64,000 bases of DNA, from assembly GCA_910585755.1 (NCBI GenBank), contig CAJUFH010000008.1:10238-74237 (forward strand), written 5' to 3'. The notes below the pieces were generated by a model. It had not been told where the DNA came from. It made no database searches and saw only the letters and a program-made list of their open reading frames with translations. Position numbers and translations under genes: made by a program. Shown here in pieces: positions 1 to 8,639 of the stretch (positions are counted from its first letter, which is position 1; each line of letters opens with the position of its first letter). The stretch comes from an uncultured Muribaculaceae bacterium. GTDB taxonomy: Bacteria > Bacteroidota > Bacteroidia > Bacteroidales > Muribaculaceae.

Positions 1-1
1 C

Positions 2-544
2 GTTATCGACGGCCCCGGTGGTATGGTGTCGCACCTCGACATGGCAGCCGCAGCCGTAGAGAATTGCACCAAACCCACCGCCACAGTAGTAACCGGCATC
101 ATGGCCTCCGCTCATTTCTGGTTAGGAACTGCAAGCGACCGCACTTTTATAGCCTCGCCACTTTGCGAGGTTGGTAGTGTGGGTATCGTCTGCACTCATA
201 CCAGTTTCAAAGAATTTTTCAGGCAGAACGGAATCGACTACCGCGAAATTTACCCGGACACCGCCGACCTTAAAAATAAGGAATACCGCGCCATTGTTGA
301 CAACAACGATGAAACCCTCATAAAGCAGAAGGCCGAAAAGATTCACAAGGTATTTGCCGAAACCGTGGCGCGTAACCTCGGAATCACCTACGACCCTGAA
401 CTCCCTCTTTTCCGTGGCGAAATGTTCGCCGCCGACGAAGCAGTCGCCGCCGGATATATCGACCAGTTCGGAGGATTGAAAGACGCGGTTACATGGGTAC
501 TTGCACAGGCAACGAGCCGGAAGGCAGAACAATTATACAAATAA
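2..544 (+). CDS. S49-family (SppA/ClpP-fold) phage head maturation protease, 5' partial
   Basis: The reading frame is open from the left window edge, so the N-terminus is missing. The fragment starts with the SppA-type motif DGPGG. It then has the serine region TGIMASAHFWLG (Ser near fragment residue 36) and the GSVGIV strand motif, in the order seen in S49 signal-peptide-peptidase-like serine proteases. In tailed phages such enzymes cleave scaffold and capsid N-termini during head assembly. The major capsid gene follows after 25 bases, which supports that role. The C-terminus (FGGLKDAV) is the usual S49 ending. A bacterial SppA is the alternative, but the context argues against it. Confidence 0.85.
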   Translation, partial: VIDGPGGMVSHLDMAAAAVENCTKPTATVVTGIMASAHFWLGTASDRTFIASPLCEVGSVGIVCTHTSFKEFFRQNGIDYREIYPDTADLKNKEYRAIVDNNDETLIKQKAEKIHKVFAETVARNLGITYDPELPLFRGEMFAADEAVAAGYIDQFGGLKDAVTWVLAQATSRKAEQLYK

Positions 545-569
545 TTTTAACAACCAAACAGTTACAAAC

Positions 570-2762
570 ATGAATTTTGCGAATTTAATCCCCGCGATTC
601 TCGGTATTCTCGGCCTTACCTCCTTCAGTAAGGTGGACGGCAAGGAGTGCCTTTCGGACGAGGAACGCGCAGCGTTGAAGGGCTACGGTTTTACCGACCG
701 TTTCCTCGACGACTTTAACGCCTACCTTCAGAATCCACCCACAGCCGCAACCGGCTCAACTCCCAATCAGCAGATGGCAGCCGTCGCCGCTGTTCTCGGT
801 CAGACTACCGAGCAGCTTCAGGCTAAAACCGCAGAACTCGACGCGCTCAAACAGAGCGTCGCCACCGACAAAGCAGCCCACACCGCAGCCATTCAAGCGA
901 AGGAGGCGGAAATCGCCGCTCTGAACGCCAAGATTCAGACACTTTCAGCTCTCCCCGAAACCGACCCCGGCAAGGGTGCCGGTTCAGCCACCGCCACCGC
1001 TCCGGCCTTCAATCTCGCCGATGAACAGCAGCTCGGCGGCCTCTCCGGCTCCTTCTTCAGCCTCGAACGCCCCTACAACCAGCGCGCCCGCGCCGCCCTT
1101 CTCGCCAACGAAGGCAAGATGCTGGCCGTCGCCGCTCCCTCGTCGGTCGATTACAAGGGCCTTCAGGACGACCTCGGAGCGTTCTACCGCACAAGCTGGA
1201 GCGAACGTCTTCAGTCGTTCCTCGTCGAACTCCCGACAATTACCAAGCTGTTCCCCACCGAAGCCGGACACCAGGACCTCGAAACCCTCGTTAATCTGTT
1301 CCTCGGTGAGTTCTCACAAGCCGACACCTCCGATAAGAGCGAGTTCGACAAGGTTACAAAAGGCACTTACGAGTTCGGACACGAAACGCTCCGTATGTAC
1401 GGCGTTATGTTCGTCCACAAGTTCCAGAGCCTGAAGCAGCTCGAAAAGAGTTGGATTGGCTACCTCAATCGCGAAGGCTCGAACCCCGTAAAACTTTCGT
1501 TTATCGAGTACCTCCTCGTTGAAACCGCGAAGGCCCTCCACAACGAACGCGAACTCCGCTATGTCAACGGTGTGCGCAAAGAACCCGACCCCGACAAGCC
1601 CGGCCGAGCTATGGACGCGGCCGACGGCCTCTACGAATTTTTACGCAAGCGCGTGGACGGTCATGTCGATTTCACTCCCAACGGCGGCACAACCGGCAAA
1701 ACTGTTTACCAGATTAAGCCTTTTGCGCTCCCCCGTATCACCCCCGGCAATATCGGCGAAGTGTTCTACCAAGGTACGAGCATGATTCCCTCCGTGTTCC
1801 GCGACACCGGCAAAATCGTGCTTTATATCCCCTCGTTCATGCTCCCGTGGTATCACAAGTACAACGAAACCCACTACGGCCAGAATCAGGACTACAAAGC
1901 CGGTATCAACTACGTTAAGGAGTTCCCCGGCGTAAAAATCGAAACGATTCCCAACGCCGACAACCACCATCGTATCTTCTGGACTATCGACGGCAATATT
2001 CAGACCTTCTGCCAGATTTCCGGCGAAATGCTCCGTTTCCACCTCGAACAGCAGGACTGGACCGTTAAGGTGTGGAGCAACTGGAAAGAATCAATTCAGG
2101 CCACTGCCGTAGGTTACAAGTACATCAACCGCGCCGACATGGACGGTTCTCGTCAGCTCATCTGGTGCAACGACTACGACCTCCCCGAAACCTACTACGT
2201 CGAAGGCGACAAGGATAAAAATCCCGACGCGCTCCGCCACTCGTCTATCGTCACCGTCGCAAACTCGACCGCTTTCGAGATTACCGACATCACCAACGCC
2301 GAGGTCGGCAAGGTTATCGCCCTCAAATGTGGCGCGGACGGTGAAAACGGCGTGACAATCAAGAAGGCCGGTAAATTCAAGCTGCTGACCGAGGCATGGA
2401 CACCGAAGAAAGGCGACGTTCTCCGCGTGATGAAACGCGCCGACGGCAAGTTCATCGAGGTAAGCCGCGCAACTGCTGCCGCCGATTCCTACCAGTTCCC
2501 CACCGATGAAACAACTCCCAGCGTTCAGGGCGCGACCGTGTTCATCACAGCGGCCAACACCAAGGCGACCGCAATCACCGACCTGACCGACGCAGTAGCC
2601 GGAGTGGTTTACACAATCCACGGAGCCGGAGCCGCCAACGCCTCGACCATTGCCAACGGTGGAAACTTTGTTCTCACCGCAGCCATGACTCTGAATGCCG
2701 GCGCGTTTATCCAGCTCGTTAAGGCAGCCGACGGCAAGTTCTACGAGGTGGCCCGCGGCTGA
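570..2762 (+). CDS. Phage major capsid protein with N-terminal scaffold-like region and C-terminal decoration-type domains
   Basis: 730 residues from the ATG at 570; an upstream in-frame ATG at 501 overlaps the protease gene and is less likely. Residues about 65-130 are Ala/Gln/Lys/Glu-rich heptads, a predicted coiled coil like a fused scaffold (delta) domain. A Gly/Ala-rich linker follows, and residues about 190-545 form the long globular part expected of a capsid protein. The C-terminus holds two related blocks of about 75-80 residues (about 557-633 and 647-730), each ending in a similar motif (RADGKFIEVSR and AADGKFYEVARG), so it looks like a duplicated surface or decoration domain. Position directly after the protease and large size support the capsid call; no single diagnostic motif proves it. 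A terminator follows at 2782-2819. Confidence 0.8.
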   Translation: MNFANLIPAILGILGLTSFSKVDGKECLSDEERAALKGYGFTDRFLDDFNAYLQNPPTAATGSTPNQQMAAVAAVLGQTTEQLQAKTAELDALKQSVATDKAAHTAAIQAKEAEIAALNAKIQTLSALPETDPGKGAGSATATAPAFNLADEQQLGGLSGSFFSLERPYNQRARAALLANEGKMLAVAAPSSVDYKGLQDDLGAFYRTSWSERLQSFLVELPTITKLFPTEAGHQDLETLVNLFLGEFSQADTSDKSEFDKVTKGTYEFGHETLRMYGVMFVHKFQSLKQLEKSWIGYLNREGSNPVKLSFIEYLLVETAKALHNERELRYVNGVRKEPDPDKPGRAMDAADGLYEFLRKRVDGHVDFTPNGGTTGKTVYQIKPFALPRITPGNIGEVFYQGTSMIPSVFRDTGKIVLYIPSFMLPWYHKYNETHYGQNQDYKAGINYVKEFPGVKIETIPNADNHHRIFWTIDGNIQTFCQISGEMLRFHLEQQDWTVKVWSNWKESIQATAVGYKYINRADMDGSRQLIWCNDYDLPETYYVEGDKDKNPDALRHSSIVTVANSTAFEITDITNAEVGKVIALKCGADGENGVTIKKAGKFKLLTEAWTPKKGDVLRVMKRADGKFIEVSRATAAADSYQFPTDETTPSVQGATVFITAANTKATAITDLTDAVAGVVYTIHGAGAANASTIANGGNFVLTAAMTLNAGAFIQLVKAADGKFYEVARG

Positions 2763-2781
2763 TAACCGCACACCGACAAAC

Positions 2782-2819
2782 ACGGAGGGCGACTGCATCC
2801 GCTCTTGCCCTCCGTTTTA
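2782..2819 (+). terminator. Intrinsic terminator after the capsid gene
   Basis: A 9-bp perfect stem (ACGGAGGGC at 2782-2790 with GCCCTCCGT at 2807-2815), a 16-base loop and a short T run just after it. It lies between the capsid gene and the next structural gene, so capsid transcript level may be set separately. Confidence 0.75.
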
Positions 2820-2846
2820 TTCTCTAACTGTTATTATTTCAAGGAT

Positions 2847-3662
2847 ATGACATATATTAAAAAATCCGTACCACGCGCCGAGGGCAATCCCGGCACAGGT
2901 ATTCAGCCGCGCGACCAGCTGACCCTTATCGACATCGACGACATCGCTTTCATGCCGTCAGCCGACGACAAAGGGGTGGTTATCGCCGATAACATCGTAA
3001 TGAAGCCCGGCCGTTACGGTTATAACATCTACATGACACAGGGAACAATCGAGGTAACGAGCGCAGCCGAAGGCGATACCGACAAAATCGGTTTCACCCC
3101 CTCGATTAAGTTCGAGCACCCCGGCAACGAACAGGAGGTGCGCGAGTTCAAGGCCAACAGCATTAACCGCAAGTTCATTGTGGTTATCCGCTATTGTTCC
3201 GGCAAGCCCGCCGACCTTATCGGTACAATCTGCAACCCGTGTAAGCTCACCCCCTCTTACACCGGTAACAACGAGAGCAACACCAACGAAATGACCTTCA
3301 CCCAGATTTCAAAGGGTAGCGACATCTTTATTTATAAAGGTACTGTGACCCTCGAAGAGCCTGTTTCAGTCGTTGAAACAGGGGTAAAGGTAGTTCCGTT
3401 CATTTCCGAAGGCCAGTACCAGCTCACCGCCGGTGCCGCTGTTATCGACGAAATCGAGGGTGGCGCACACGACGCAGTTATTACCCTCCTCGGTGCGGCT
3501 GGAGGTTCATCGCCTACCGTTTCCGGCACCGGCGGTAAAATCCTCCTCCGTGGCGGCAAGGTGTTCACCGCCTCCGAAGGCTCACAACTCACCCTCCGCG
3601 CCTTCGACAGCGGCGATGGCGGTATTATGTGGATTGAACAAAGCCGTTACGTCGCAGCCTGA
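2847..3662 (+). CDS. Phage structural protein of unknown role (head decoration or tail-tube candidate)
   Basis: 271 residues from the ATG at 2847 (MTYIKKSVPRAEGNPGTG); the longer frame from 2805 begins inside the terminator loop and is unlikely. There is no signal peptide or membrane segment, and the sequence is beta-rich and Gly/Thr-rich. The last 90 or so residues end with GGIMWIEQSRYVAA and resemble the two C-terminal blocks of the capsid protein next door (LRAFD.., LVKAADGKFYEVARG), suggesting a shared surface domain. It stands alone between two terminators, typical of a highly expressed structural gene. A major tail protein or a head decoration protein are both possible. Confidence 0.55.
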   Translation: MTYIKKSVPRAEGNPGTGIQPRDQLTLIDIDDIAFMPSADDKGVVIADNIVMKPGRYGYNIYMTQGTIEVTSAAEGDTDKIGFTPSIKFEHPGNEQEVREFKANSINRKFIVVIRYCSGKPADLIGTICNPCKLTPSYTGNNESNTNEMTFTQISKGSDIFIYKGTVTLEEPVSVVETGVKVVPFISEGQYQLTAGAAVIDEIEGGAHDAVITLLGAAGGSSPTVSGTGGKILLRGGKVFTASEGSQLTLRAFDSGDGGIMWIEQSRYVAA

Positions 3663-3685
3663 CAAATATCACCTACCTGACACCC

Positions 3686-3721
3686 ACGCCCCGAAGGAAT
3701 TACCGACCTCCGGGGCGTTTT
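3686..3721 (+). terminator. Intrinsic terminator
   Basis: 8-bp perfect stem ACGCCCCG (3686-3693) with CGGGGCGT (3711-3718), followed by TTTTG. It closes the structural gene ending at 3662. Confidence 0.75.
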
Positions 3722-3750
3722 GTGTCCTTCTGATTGGTAATTACCGAGCT

Positions 3751-3758
3751 TAATTTTG
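3751..3758 (+). promoter_or_regulatory. Bacteroidetes-type -7 promoter element (TAATTTTG)
   Basis: Exact match to TAnnTTTG, 38 bases before the ATG of the Tad2 homologue and directly after a terminator. No TTTG is seen at the ideal 19-21 bases upstream, so the -33 part is weak. It suggests the genes from 3797 on have their own promoter. Confidence 0.5.
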
Positions 3759-3796
3759 TAGTGTTAAAATGTTTAACCACCTAAACTCTTAATTTT

Positions 3797-4075
3797 ATGA
3801 ATTTCGGTAAAGCTATCGAAGCCCTGAAACAGGGTAAAAAAGTAGCCCGTAAGGGCTGGAACGGTAAAAACATGTTCCTCTGGCTCAAACCGGCCGCCAC
3901 CGTGAAGGCCGAATGGTGCAAAGACCCTATGTTGAAGGCTATCGCCGAAGGTAACGGCGGCGAGATTCCTGCACTCGGAACGGTTTGTATGTTAACCGCT
4001 CAAAAAGAAATTTTATCGGGTTGGCTGGCCTCGCAAACTGATATGCTTGCCGAAGATTGGGTAATTATCGACTGA
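3797..4075 (+). CDS. tad2: Tad2-like anti-Thoeris protein (DUF2829 family)
   Basis: 92 residues. It has the family hallmarks in order: MNFGKAIEALKQGKKVAR, GWNGKNMFLWL, then near the C-terminus WLASQTDMLAEDWVIID. This is the DUF2829 pattern (FGxAIEALKxGKxVxRxGWNGK ... SQxDxLAxDW). Known members, Tad2, are small phage proteins that bind and sequester the cyclic ADP-ribose-type signal of Thoeris, and some also bind cyclic nucleotides of CBASS. The protein is soluble, with no signal peptide. It is the first gene after a terminator and a consensus -7 element, so it may be expressed independently of late genes. Ligand specificity cannot be read from the sequence. Confidence 0.8.
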   Translation: MNFGKAIEALKQGKKVARKGWNGKNMFLWLKPAATVKAEWCKDPMLKAIAEGNGGEIPALGTVCMLTAQKEILSGWLASQTDMLAEDWVIID

Positions 4076-4082
4076 CACCGTT

Positions 4083-5036
4083 ATGACTACCGAGCAGAAA
4101 AAGGAAATTACCGCCTATCTTTGCGGCCCTCGCGACTATGCCGAAGGCGTGGCACTTTACCAGCGTTACGGCGTAAATTTGCGCCTGAAACGTCAGTTTG
4201 CGGTCGAAGATACCGCCGTGATCCGTGAAATTCTTTTCGATGAACTCCGTAAACTTGCCGAATTGTCGGAAATCGAGTTTAATCACCTTCCACGTCAAGC
4301 CGTCAAGAAAACGGCGCAGCTCAACGGCGTACAAGCGAAATGTGTAATTCTCGACGACGAGAAAAACGACGAATCGGCGTTAATGGAACTCGCCGATTCT
4401 TTCGGTGTTACCGTTGACGAACTTGTTAGCCCTGATTTTCAGGAACGAGTGTTGGCAATGGACGAAAACGCCGACCGTATCGGCGAACTTACCGACGAAC
4501 TGGAGGCCGCTCGTTCCAAGTATGCCGAAGCCCCGGAACCGGTTCGGAAAATGATACGTTTCCGCGAAAAATATCCTTTCCTCAATTCTCCCGACTGCCC
4601 CGACGTGCTGAAGATACTCGTGGCCGATATGTTTACCGCATACGGAAACTACAAGGCTGCACACGCCCGCCTTCAGGTACTCGGCGACGCAGATTCAGCC
4701 ACCGCCGCCGCTGATTGCGAAACAGTAGTTACCGAGTATCTGAAAAACCGTGAAATCTGGGACGAACTCGAATATTACCGCGAAAACGGCGTGATTCTCG
4801 GCAAAGCTGCAAAGTTCCGCGAAATGGAAGCCGCCGAGGACTTGACAAAAATCTCCGATGTTGACCTTATGGGCCAACTCCGGAGCGCAGGGGTTCAGGA
4901 ATCCAAGGCGAAAAAGGCGGTCGAGGAAGCCAAGGCAAAAAAGCAACCTAACGAAAAGGCCGAAGCCGCTTTTGTGAAATGGTCTAACCGTAAAAAGGTA
5001 CTGAAGGCGGAAATCGACCGCCGAAAAAAAAAGTAA
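4083..5036 (+). CDS. Phage protein of unknown function; probable frame 0 product of a -1 frameshift gene
   Basis: 317 residues, soluble, rich in Lys/Glu/Ala with coiled-coil stretches (about 145-185 and 255-317) and a basic C-terminus ending in Lys residues. It begins 7 bases after the Tad2 gene, so it is probably co-transcribed. I do not recognise a family. The gene ends on a run of nine A (5024-5032) followed by G and the stop TAA; the last codons contain the heptamer A AAA AAG. The -1 frame continues open for 58 codons past this point with no usable start codon of its own, so a longer fusion product is likely (see the entry at 5024-5209). Confidence 0.65.
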   Translation: MTTEQKKEITAYLCGPRDYAEGVALYQRYGVNLRLKRQFAVEDTAVIREILFDELRKLAELSEIEFNHLPRQAVKKTAQLNGVQAKCVILDDEKNDESALMELADSFGVTVDELVSPDFQERVLAMDENADRIGELTDELEAARSKYAEAPEPVRKMIRFREKYPFLNSPDCPDVLKILVADMFTAYGNYKAAHARLQVLGDADSATAAADCETVVTEYLKNREIWDELEYYRENGVILGKAAKFREMEAAEDLTKISDVDLMGQLRSAGVQESKAKKAVEEAKAKKQPNEKAEAAFVKWSNRKKVLKAEIDRRKKK

Positions 5037-5209
5037 TTGAGGCTATCGAGAGCGCGGAACGGTCGAGGGAGTATTTTACAAAATACCTCTCCCGTTCCGG
5101 CTGTCACCCGTGCGACCGCTCCGAGGCCGGGCATCAACTCTCTATCGTTAACAAGAAAATCGACGCGCTGAATGTATCGTTATCCCTCTTACAATCTTTC
5201 AACGACTGA
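5024..5209 (+). other. -1 frame extension after an A AAA AAG slippery site
   Basis: The heptamer A AAA AAG at 5027-5033 is the classic bacterial -1 slippery sequence and sits directly before the frame 0 stop. In the -1 frame the sequence stays open from 4994 to the TGA at 5207-5209, without any ATG, GTG or TTG. The 58 codons after the slip encode a protein-like sequence (starts VIEAIESAERSREYFTKYL, has a CHPC pair). A hairpin with 7-bp outer stem GGAACGG/CCGTTCC (5056-5062 with 5092-5098) lies 22 bases downstream. An AAGGCGG stretch upstream could act as an internal Shine-Dalgarno. The methyltransferase start at 5172 lies inside this frame. The alternative is a plain frameshift mutation or homopolymer sequencing error. 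Confidence 0.6.
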
Positions 5210-5879
5210 CCTCCGCGAATTTCCCGGCGGTACGTTGTTCAACGGCGACTGCCTCGACGTTATAAAGACGCTCCCGGCGGCCTCTGTTGACTGTATTATT
5301 ACCGACCCTCCTTATTTTCTCGGTATGACCCACAACGGGCAAAAGGGTAATTTCCGCGACTTGTCGATTTGCCGACCTTTTTACCGTGATTTATTCCACG
5401 AGTACCGCCGAGTTGCCAAGCCTGAAGCCTGTATTTACTTTTTCTGTGACTGGCGCGGATATGCTTTTTATTACCCTCTGTTCGATGAAATCCTGAAGGC
5501 CCATAATATGCTCGTTTGGGATAAATTGAGCGGTCCTGGCAATCATTACGCATTTATACACGAACTTGTGTTGTTCCATGCCGGAAAGGGCGCGAATATC
5601 GGCGGAACAAACATAATTTCCGACATAAAGAGTTTCACCTCCGGGGCAAAGAGTACCGACGGCGCGAAGGTTCACCCCACGCAAAAGCCGGTAGCCCTGA
5701 TTCAAAAGTTTATCGAGGACGCGACCGAGCCGGGCGCGGTGATTCTCGACACTTTCGGCGGTTCCGGCTCTACCGCCGTGGCTGCTGTCCGCTCCGGCCG
5801 TCGCTTTATCCTCATGGAGCAAGACGAAGGATATTACCACACTGCTTGTAAACGCCTCGAAGATGAATACCGAGAATAA
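5172..5879 (+). CDS. Phage DNA methyltransferase (N4-cytosine/N6-adenine type)
   Basis: 235 residues, the usual size of a stand-alone phage enzyme. The catalytic motif IV DPPY is at residues 45-48. HPTQKP at about 168-173 and the AdoMet-binding motif DTFGGSGST at 193-201 follow. The catalytic motif before the AdoMet motif is the beta-class order. No restriction endonuclease gene is next to it, so it is likely an orphan methylase protecting phage DNA from host restriction or affecting packaging or regulation. It overlaps the next gene by 17 bases. Confidence 0.9.
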   Translation: MYRYPSYNLSTTDLREFPGGTLFNGDCLDVIKTLPAASVDCIITDPPYFLGMTHNGQKGNFRDLSICRPFYRDLFHEYRRVAKPEACIYFFCDWRGYAFYYPLFDEILKAHNMLVWDKLSGPGNHYAFIHELVLFHAGKGANIGGTNIISDIKSFTSGAKSTDGAKVHPTQKPVALIQKFIEDATEPGAVILDTFGGSGSTAVAAVRSGRRFILMEQDEGYYHTACKRLEDEYRE

Positions 5880-6222
5880 CGACAAACCTACATTACCGGC
5901 CTTTCCTCTGACGAAAGCGGAGGAGGACGAGGTTATGAAACTGGCAGCCGTGGGATTCATGCCCCACGAAATCGCCGTGTCTATGGAATGGACGCGAGAG
6001 CGACGCGCCGCCTTCTGTATTCTTGCAAATGTGCCCGGCTCCGCAATCTCCGTACTGATTACCGCCGGACGTGCAACCGGACGCGCTCAACCCCAGATAA
6101 AACTGCAAGAAGCCGCAAAAGCCGGTAACATAGAGGCGATAAAGGCACTCCAGAACCTCCAACGAACGAACCGATTTAATGAACTCGTTAACAATATGGA
6201 CGATGACGAATTTACTCCGTAA
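5863..6222 (+). CDS. Possible small terminase subunit / DNA-binding phage protein
   Basis: 119 residues, acidic N-terminus, then a helical region (LTKAEEDEVMKLAAVGFMPHE, and later helices). The pattern of a short HTH-like unit followed by helices, and a location two genes upstream of the large terminase, fit a small terminase subunit. No diagnostic motif is visible, so this is inference from size and position. It overlaps both neighbours, as expected in a packed phage operon. Confidence 0.4.
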   Translation: MNTENNDKPTLPAFPLTKAEEDEVMKLAAVGFMPHEIAVSMEWTRERRAAFCILANVPGSAISVLITAGRATGRAQPQIKLQEAAKAGNIEAIKALQNLQRTNRFNELVNNMDDDEFTP

Positions 6223-6880
6223 GCCCTCCCGAATTGATTTTGAGGCGTTGGATTCCCACCAGATTGAACGGATTCTTAAAACCGGCGACCTCGAAAGCCT
6301 TACACCGGCCGAACGCGAATATTTCAACCTTATGGAACTTGTTCGTGGCCTACGGGCGCGAATGATGATGCCCGGAGGCAATCGCATAGTTACCAAGGCC
6401 GGAATTATCAAGGTTCTGAAATCTGATGTTTACGGGCTGTCAGACTGGATGGCGCGGCGTGTCTATTCCGACGCGCTGAATTTCTTTTATTCCGTCGATG
6501 ATGTCACTCCCCGCGCATGGCGCAACCTCTACGCTGAACGATTCGACAATATGGCTAATCTCGCCGCGTCAATGGGTAAAACAAAGGAGGCGCGTAGCCT
6601 TCTGGTTGAAGCTGCCAAATTGCGAGGCTGCTACGACGAGCAAGCCCCGGAAATTCCGCAGGAACTCCTCGATGCTGCTCCCACGGTTATTTATACCGCC
6701 GACCCCGAAAGTATGGGCGCACCGAAGGCCGACCGCAAGGAACTGGAGGCGTTTATTGATTCAATACCGGATATTCCCGAAATATCGTTACGCCGTGTCA
6801 AGGAGGATGCCGGTATTACCAAACGTAACCTATTAAGCCGCATGATTGAGGACGCTAAAGAGTTTGGCGATGAAGAATAA
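6203..6880 (+). CDS. Phage protein of unknown function in the packaging cluster
   Basis: 225 residues from the ATG at 6203 (MTNLLRKPSRIDF); an in-frame ATG at 6179 would add 8 residues and is also possible. Helical, soluble, no recognised motif. It overlaps the previous gene by 20 bases and the large terminase start by 11 bases, so translation of the three is probably coupled. A packaging role (for example a terminase partner) is inferred only from position. Confidence 0.5.
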   Translation: MTNLLRKPSRIDFEALDSHQIERILKTGDLESLTPAEREYFNLMELVRGLRARMMMPGGNRIVTKAGIIKVLKSDVYGLSDWMARRVYSDALNFFYSVDDVTPRAWRNLYAERFDNMANLAASMGKTKEARSLLVEAAKLRGCYDEQAPEIPQELLDAAPTVIYTADPESMGAPKADRKELEAFIDSIPDIPEISLRRVKEDAGITKRNLLSRMIEDAKEFGDEE

Positions 6881-8573
6881 ATTTAACGACCCTGATGTTC
6901 CGGTAAAATTCGGCTCTGACGCGCTGATTTTCTGCGACTGGATAGATACGACAAATTTCGTATCTATCGGCGGCCGTGGTGTGGCAAAGAGTACCGTTAT
7001 TCTGGCGCGACGCTCTGAACGCTGTGTGCGCCTCATGCCGGGCGCACCCGTGGCAATCGTCGCAAATACCTATTCTAACCTCGTCGATAACATCATGCCC
7101 GCCGTGCAAAACGGTTGGAAACTTAACGGGCTGATAGAAGGCGTTCACTATATCAAGGGTAAGAAGCCCCCGGAGGAGTGGCGGCGACGCTGCTCCGTTA
7201 TTGTCGATGATTACCGGCACGTTTATAGCTTTTGGAATGGCTCGGTTATATTCCTCGGCTCTCTCGATAACCCCTCGTTACTGGCCGGTAAATCCGTGGC
7301 CCACCTTTTGTTTGATGAAGCAAAATACGCCTCTGATACAAGGGCGGCCCGTGTTCTGCCTATCCTACGCGGCGACGCTATCACCTACGGACGCTGCCAC
7401 CTCTACGGCGGTGTTACCATTACCACCGATATGCCCGACGTTACCGAAGGCGAATATGATTGGTTTTTCCGCTATGCCTCCGAAATGAATCCGGAACGCA
7501 TTATAAAGATTATGCAAGCCGCCGGGGAACTCAACCGCCTACGGATAAAACAGGAGCGCGAGAACCGCGCCCCTCGTCCTGATGAACGCAAGATCGCGAG
7601 GATAGAAAAGAAAATCGACTATTATACCGAGGGCCTTCTGAAGCTGCGCAAGGGGCAAACCTTCTTTATGAATATTTCGAGTTTCGTTAATATCGACATT
7701 CTTACGGTCGATTATGCGAAACGCCTCTATAATGGCGCGTTGGAGCTGCACGAGTTCCTTAAATCCGTGTTAGGTATGCGCCCCGGCGTTCGCAAGGACG
7801 CGAGGTTTTACGTTCTGTTTGGCGATAAACACAAGTACACCGACGGAACTTATTCAGGTGAAGCGGCGTTCACATGGAACGAACTCCGTTACCTCGACCC
7901 CTCCCGACCTCTCGACGGCGGTATGGATTTCGGTAATATGCTTTCTTTGGTTATCGGACAGGAGGACGGTAAATATTACCGTGTGCATAAAAATTTCTAC
8001 GAGATACCTCCGGGCTGGATGCGTGAACTTGCCGACCAGTTTCTTGACTTTTTCGCCGATTACCCTACAAAGGTGCTAAACCTCTATTACGACCGTTCAG
8101 GTAATAACCTCCAGCGTCAGGGCGTTGACTATGCCCGGCAAATAAAAGAGGCTATCGAGAAGGACGGCGACGGGCGGCGTACCGGCTGGACTGTTAACCT
8201 TAAATCAAGAAAACAGTCCAACCTTCTGCATGACGCCGAATATAATTTCATGCACGAACTTATGCGCGGTGAAAATAAGAAATTGCCGCTTCTTCTGGTT
8301 GATGTGCTGAACTGTTCCGAAATGGTATCAAGTATCGAGGGAGCAAAAGCCGAGATAAAGTACCGGGGCCGTACCAAGATAGTGGCTAAGGTGAAGAAAT
8401 CCGAGAAGCTGGAGGCGAAGAAATTGCCGAGGTTATCGACCAATTTTTCCGACGCTTTCAAGTACCTGATGATGCGCCGCCGTTGGTTGACAGCAACACG
8501 AGCCGCCGCCGATTCCAACACAGGAGCCGACGCAATGGCAGCGCAGTGGGTAGCCGACAAGTTCGACGGCTGA
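6870..8573 (+). CDS. terL: Large terminase subunit (packaging ATPase and nuclease)
   Basis: 567 residues from the ATG at 6870 (MKNKFNDPDVPVKFG). Walker A GGRGVAKST lies at about residues 34-42, Walker B with catalytic acid HLLFDEAKY at about 145-153. The C-terminal RNase H-like nuclease starts at GGMDFGN (about 349) and has further acidic residues. Length and domain order are normal for a TerL that translocates DNA into the prohead and cuts it. It comes after the capsid genes and before the portal, a gene order that differs from the common terminase-portal-protease-capsid order. Confidence 0.92.
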   Translation: MKNKFNDPDVPVKFGSDALIFCDWIDTTNFVSIGGRGVAKSTVILARRSERCVRLMPGAPVAIVANTYSNLVDNIMPAVQNGWKLNGLIEGVHYIKGKKPPEEWRRRCSVIVDDYRHVYSFWNGSVIFLGSLDNPSLLAGKSVAHLLFDEAKYASDTRAARVLPILRGDAITYGRCHLYGGVTITTDMPDVTEGEYDWFFRYASEMNPERIIKIMQAAGELNRLRIKQERENRAPRPDERKIARIEKKIDYYTEGLLKLRKGQTFFMNISSFVNIDILTVDYAKRLYNGALELHEFLKSVLGMRPGVRKDARFYVLFGDKHKYTDGTYSGEAAFTWNELRYLDPSRPLDGGMDFGNMLSLVIGQEDGKYYRVHKNFYEIPPGWMRELADQFLDFFADYPTKVLNLYYDRSGNNLQRQGVDYARQIKEAIEKDGDGRRTGWTVNLKSRKQSNLLHDAEYNFMHELMRGENKKLPLLLVDVLNCSEMVSSIEGAKAEIKYRGRTKIVAKVKKSEKLEAKKLPRLSTNFSDAFKYLMMRRRWLTATRAAADSNTGADAMAAQWVADKFDG

Positions 8574-8607
8574 CCGACCTACATACCGACTATTATCCGA
8601 CCATGTT

Positions 8608-8639
8608 ACCGCCCGACGACAGCACAGCCGCCGGGCGGT
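8608..8639 (+). terminator. Hairpin after the terminase gene
   Basis: 8-bp perfect inverted repeat ACCGCCCG (8608-8615) with CGGGCGGT (8632-8639). No T run follows, so it may be a weak or Rho-dependent end, or an mRNA-stability hairpin. The rest of the gap 8574-8956 holds a second short hairpin near 8690-8707 (CACCCC/GGGGTG) and the promoter at 8896; I see no convincing gene in it. Confidence 0.4.

Noticed and set aside
2091..2798. 235-residue antisense frame to the capsid gene
   Set aside because: Codon shadow of the capsid gene; Gly/Val/Cys-rich, no motif, no promoter.
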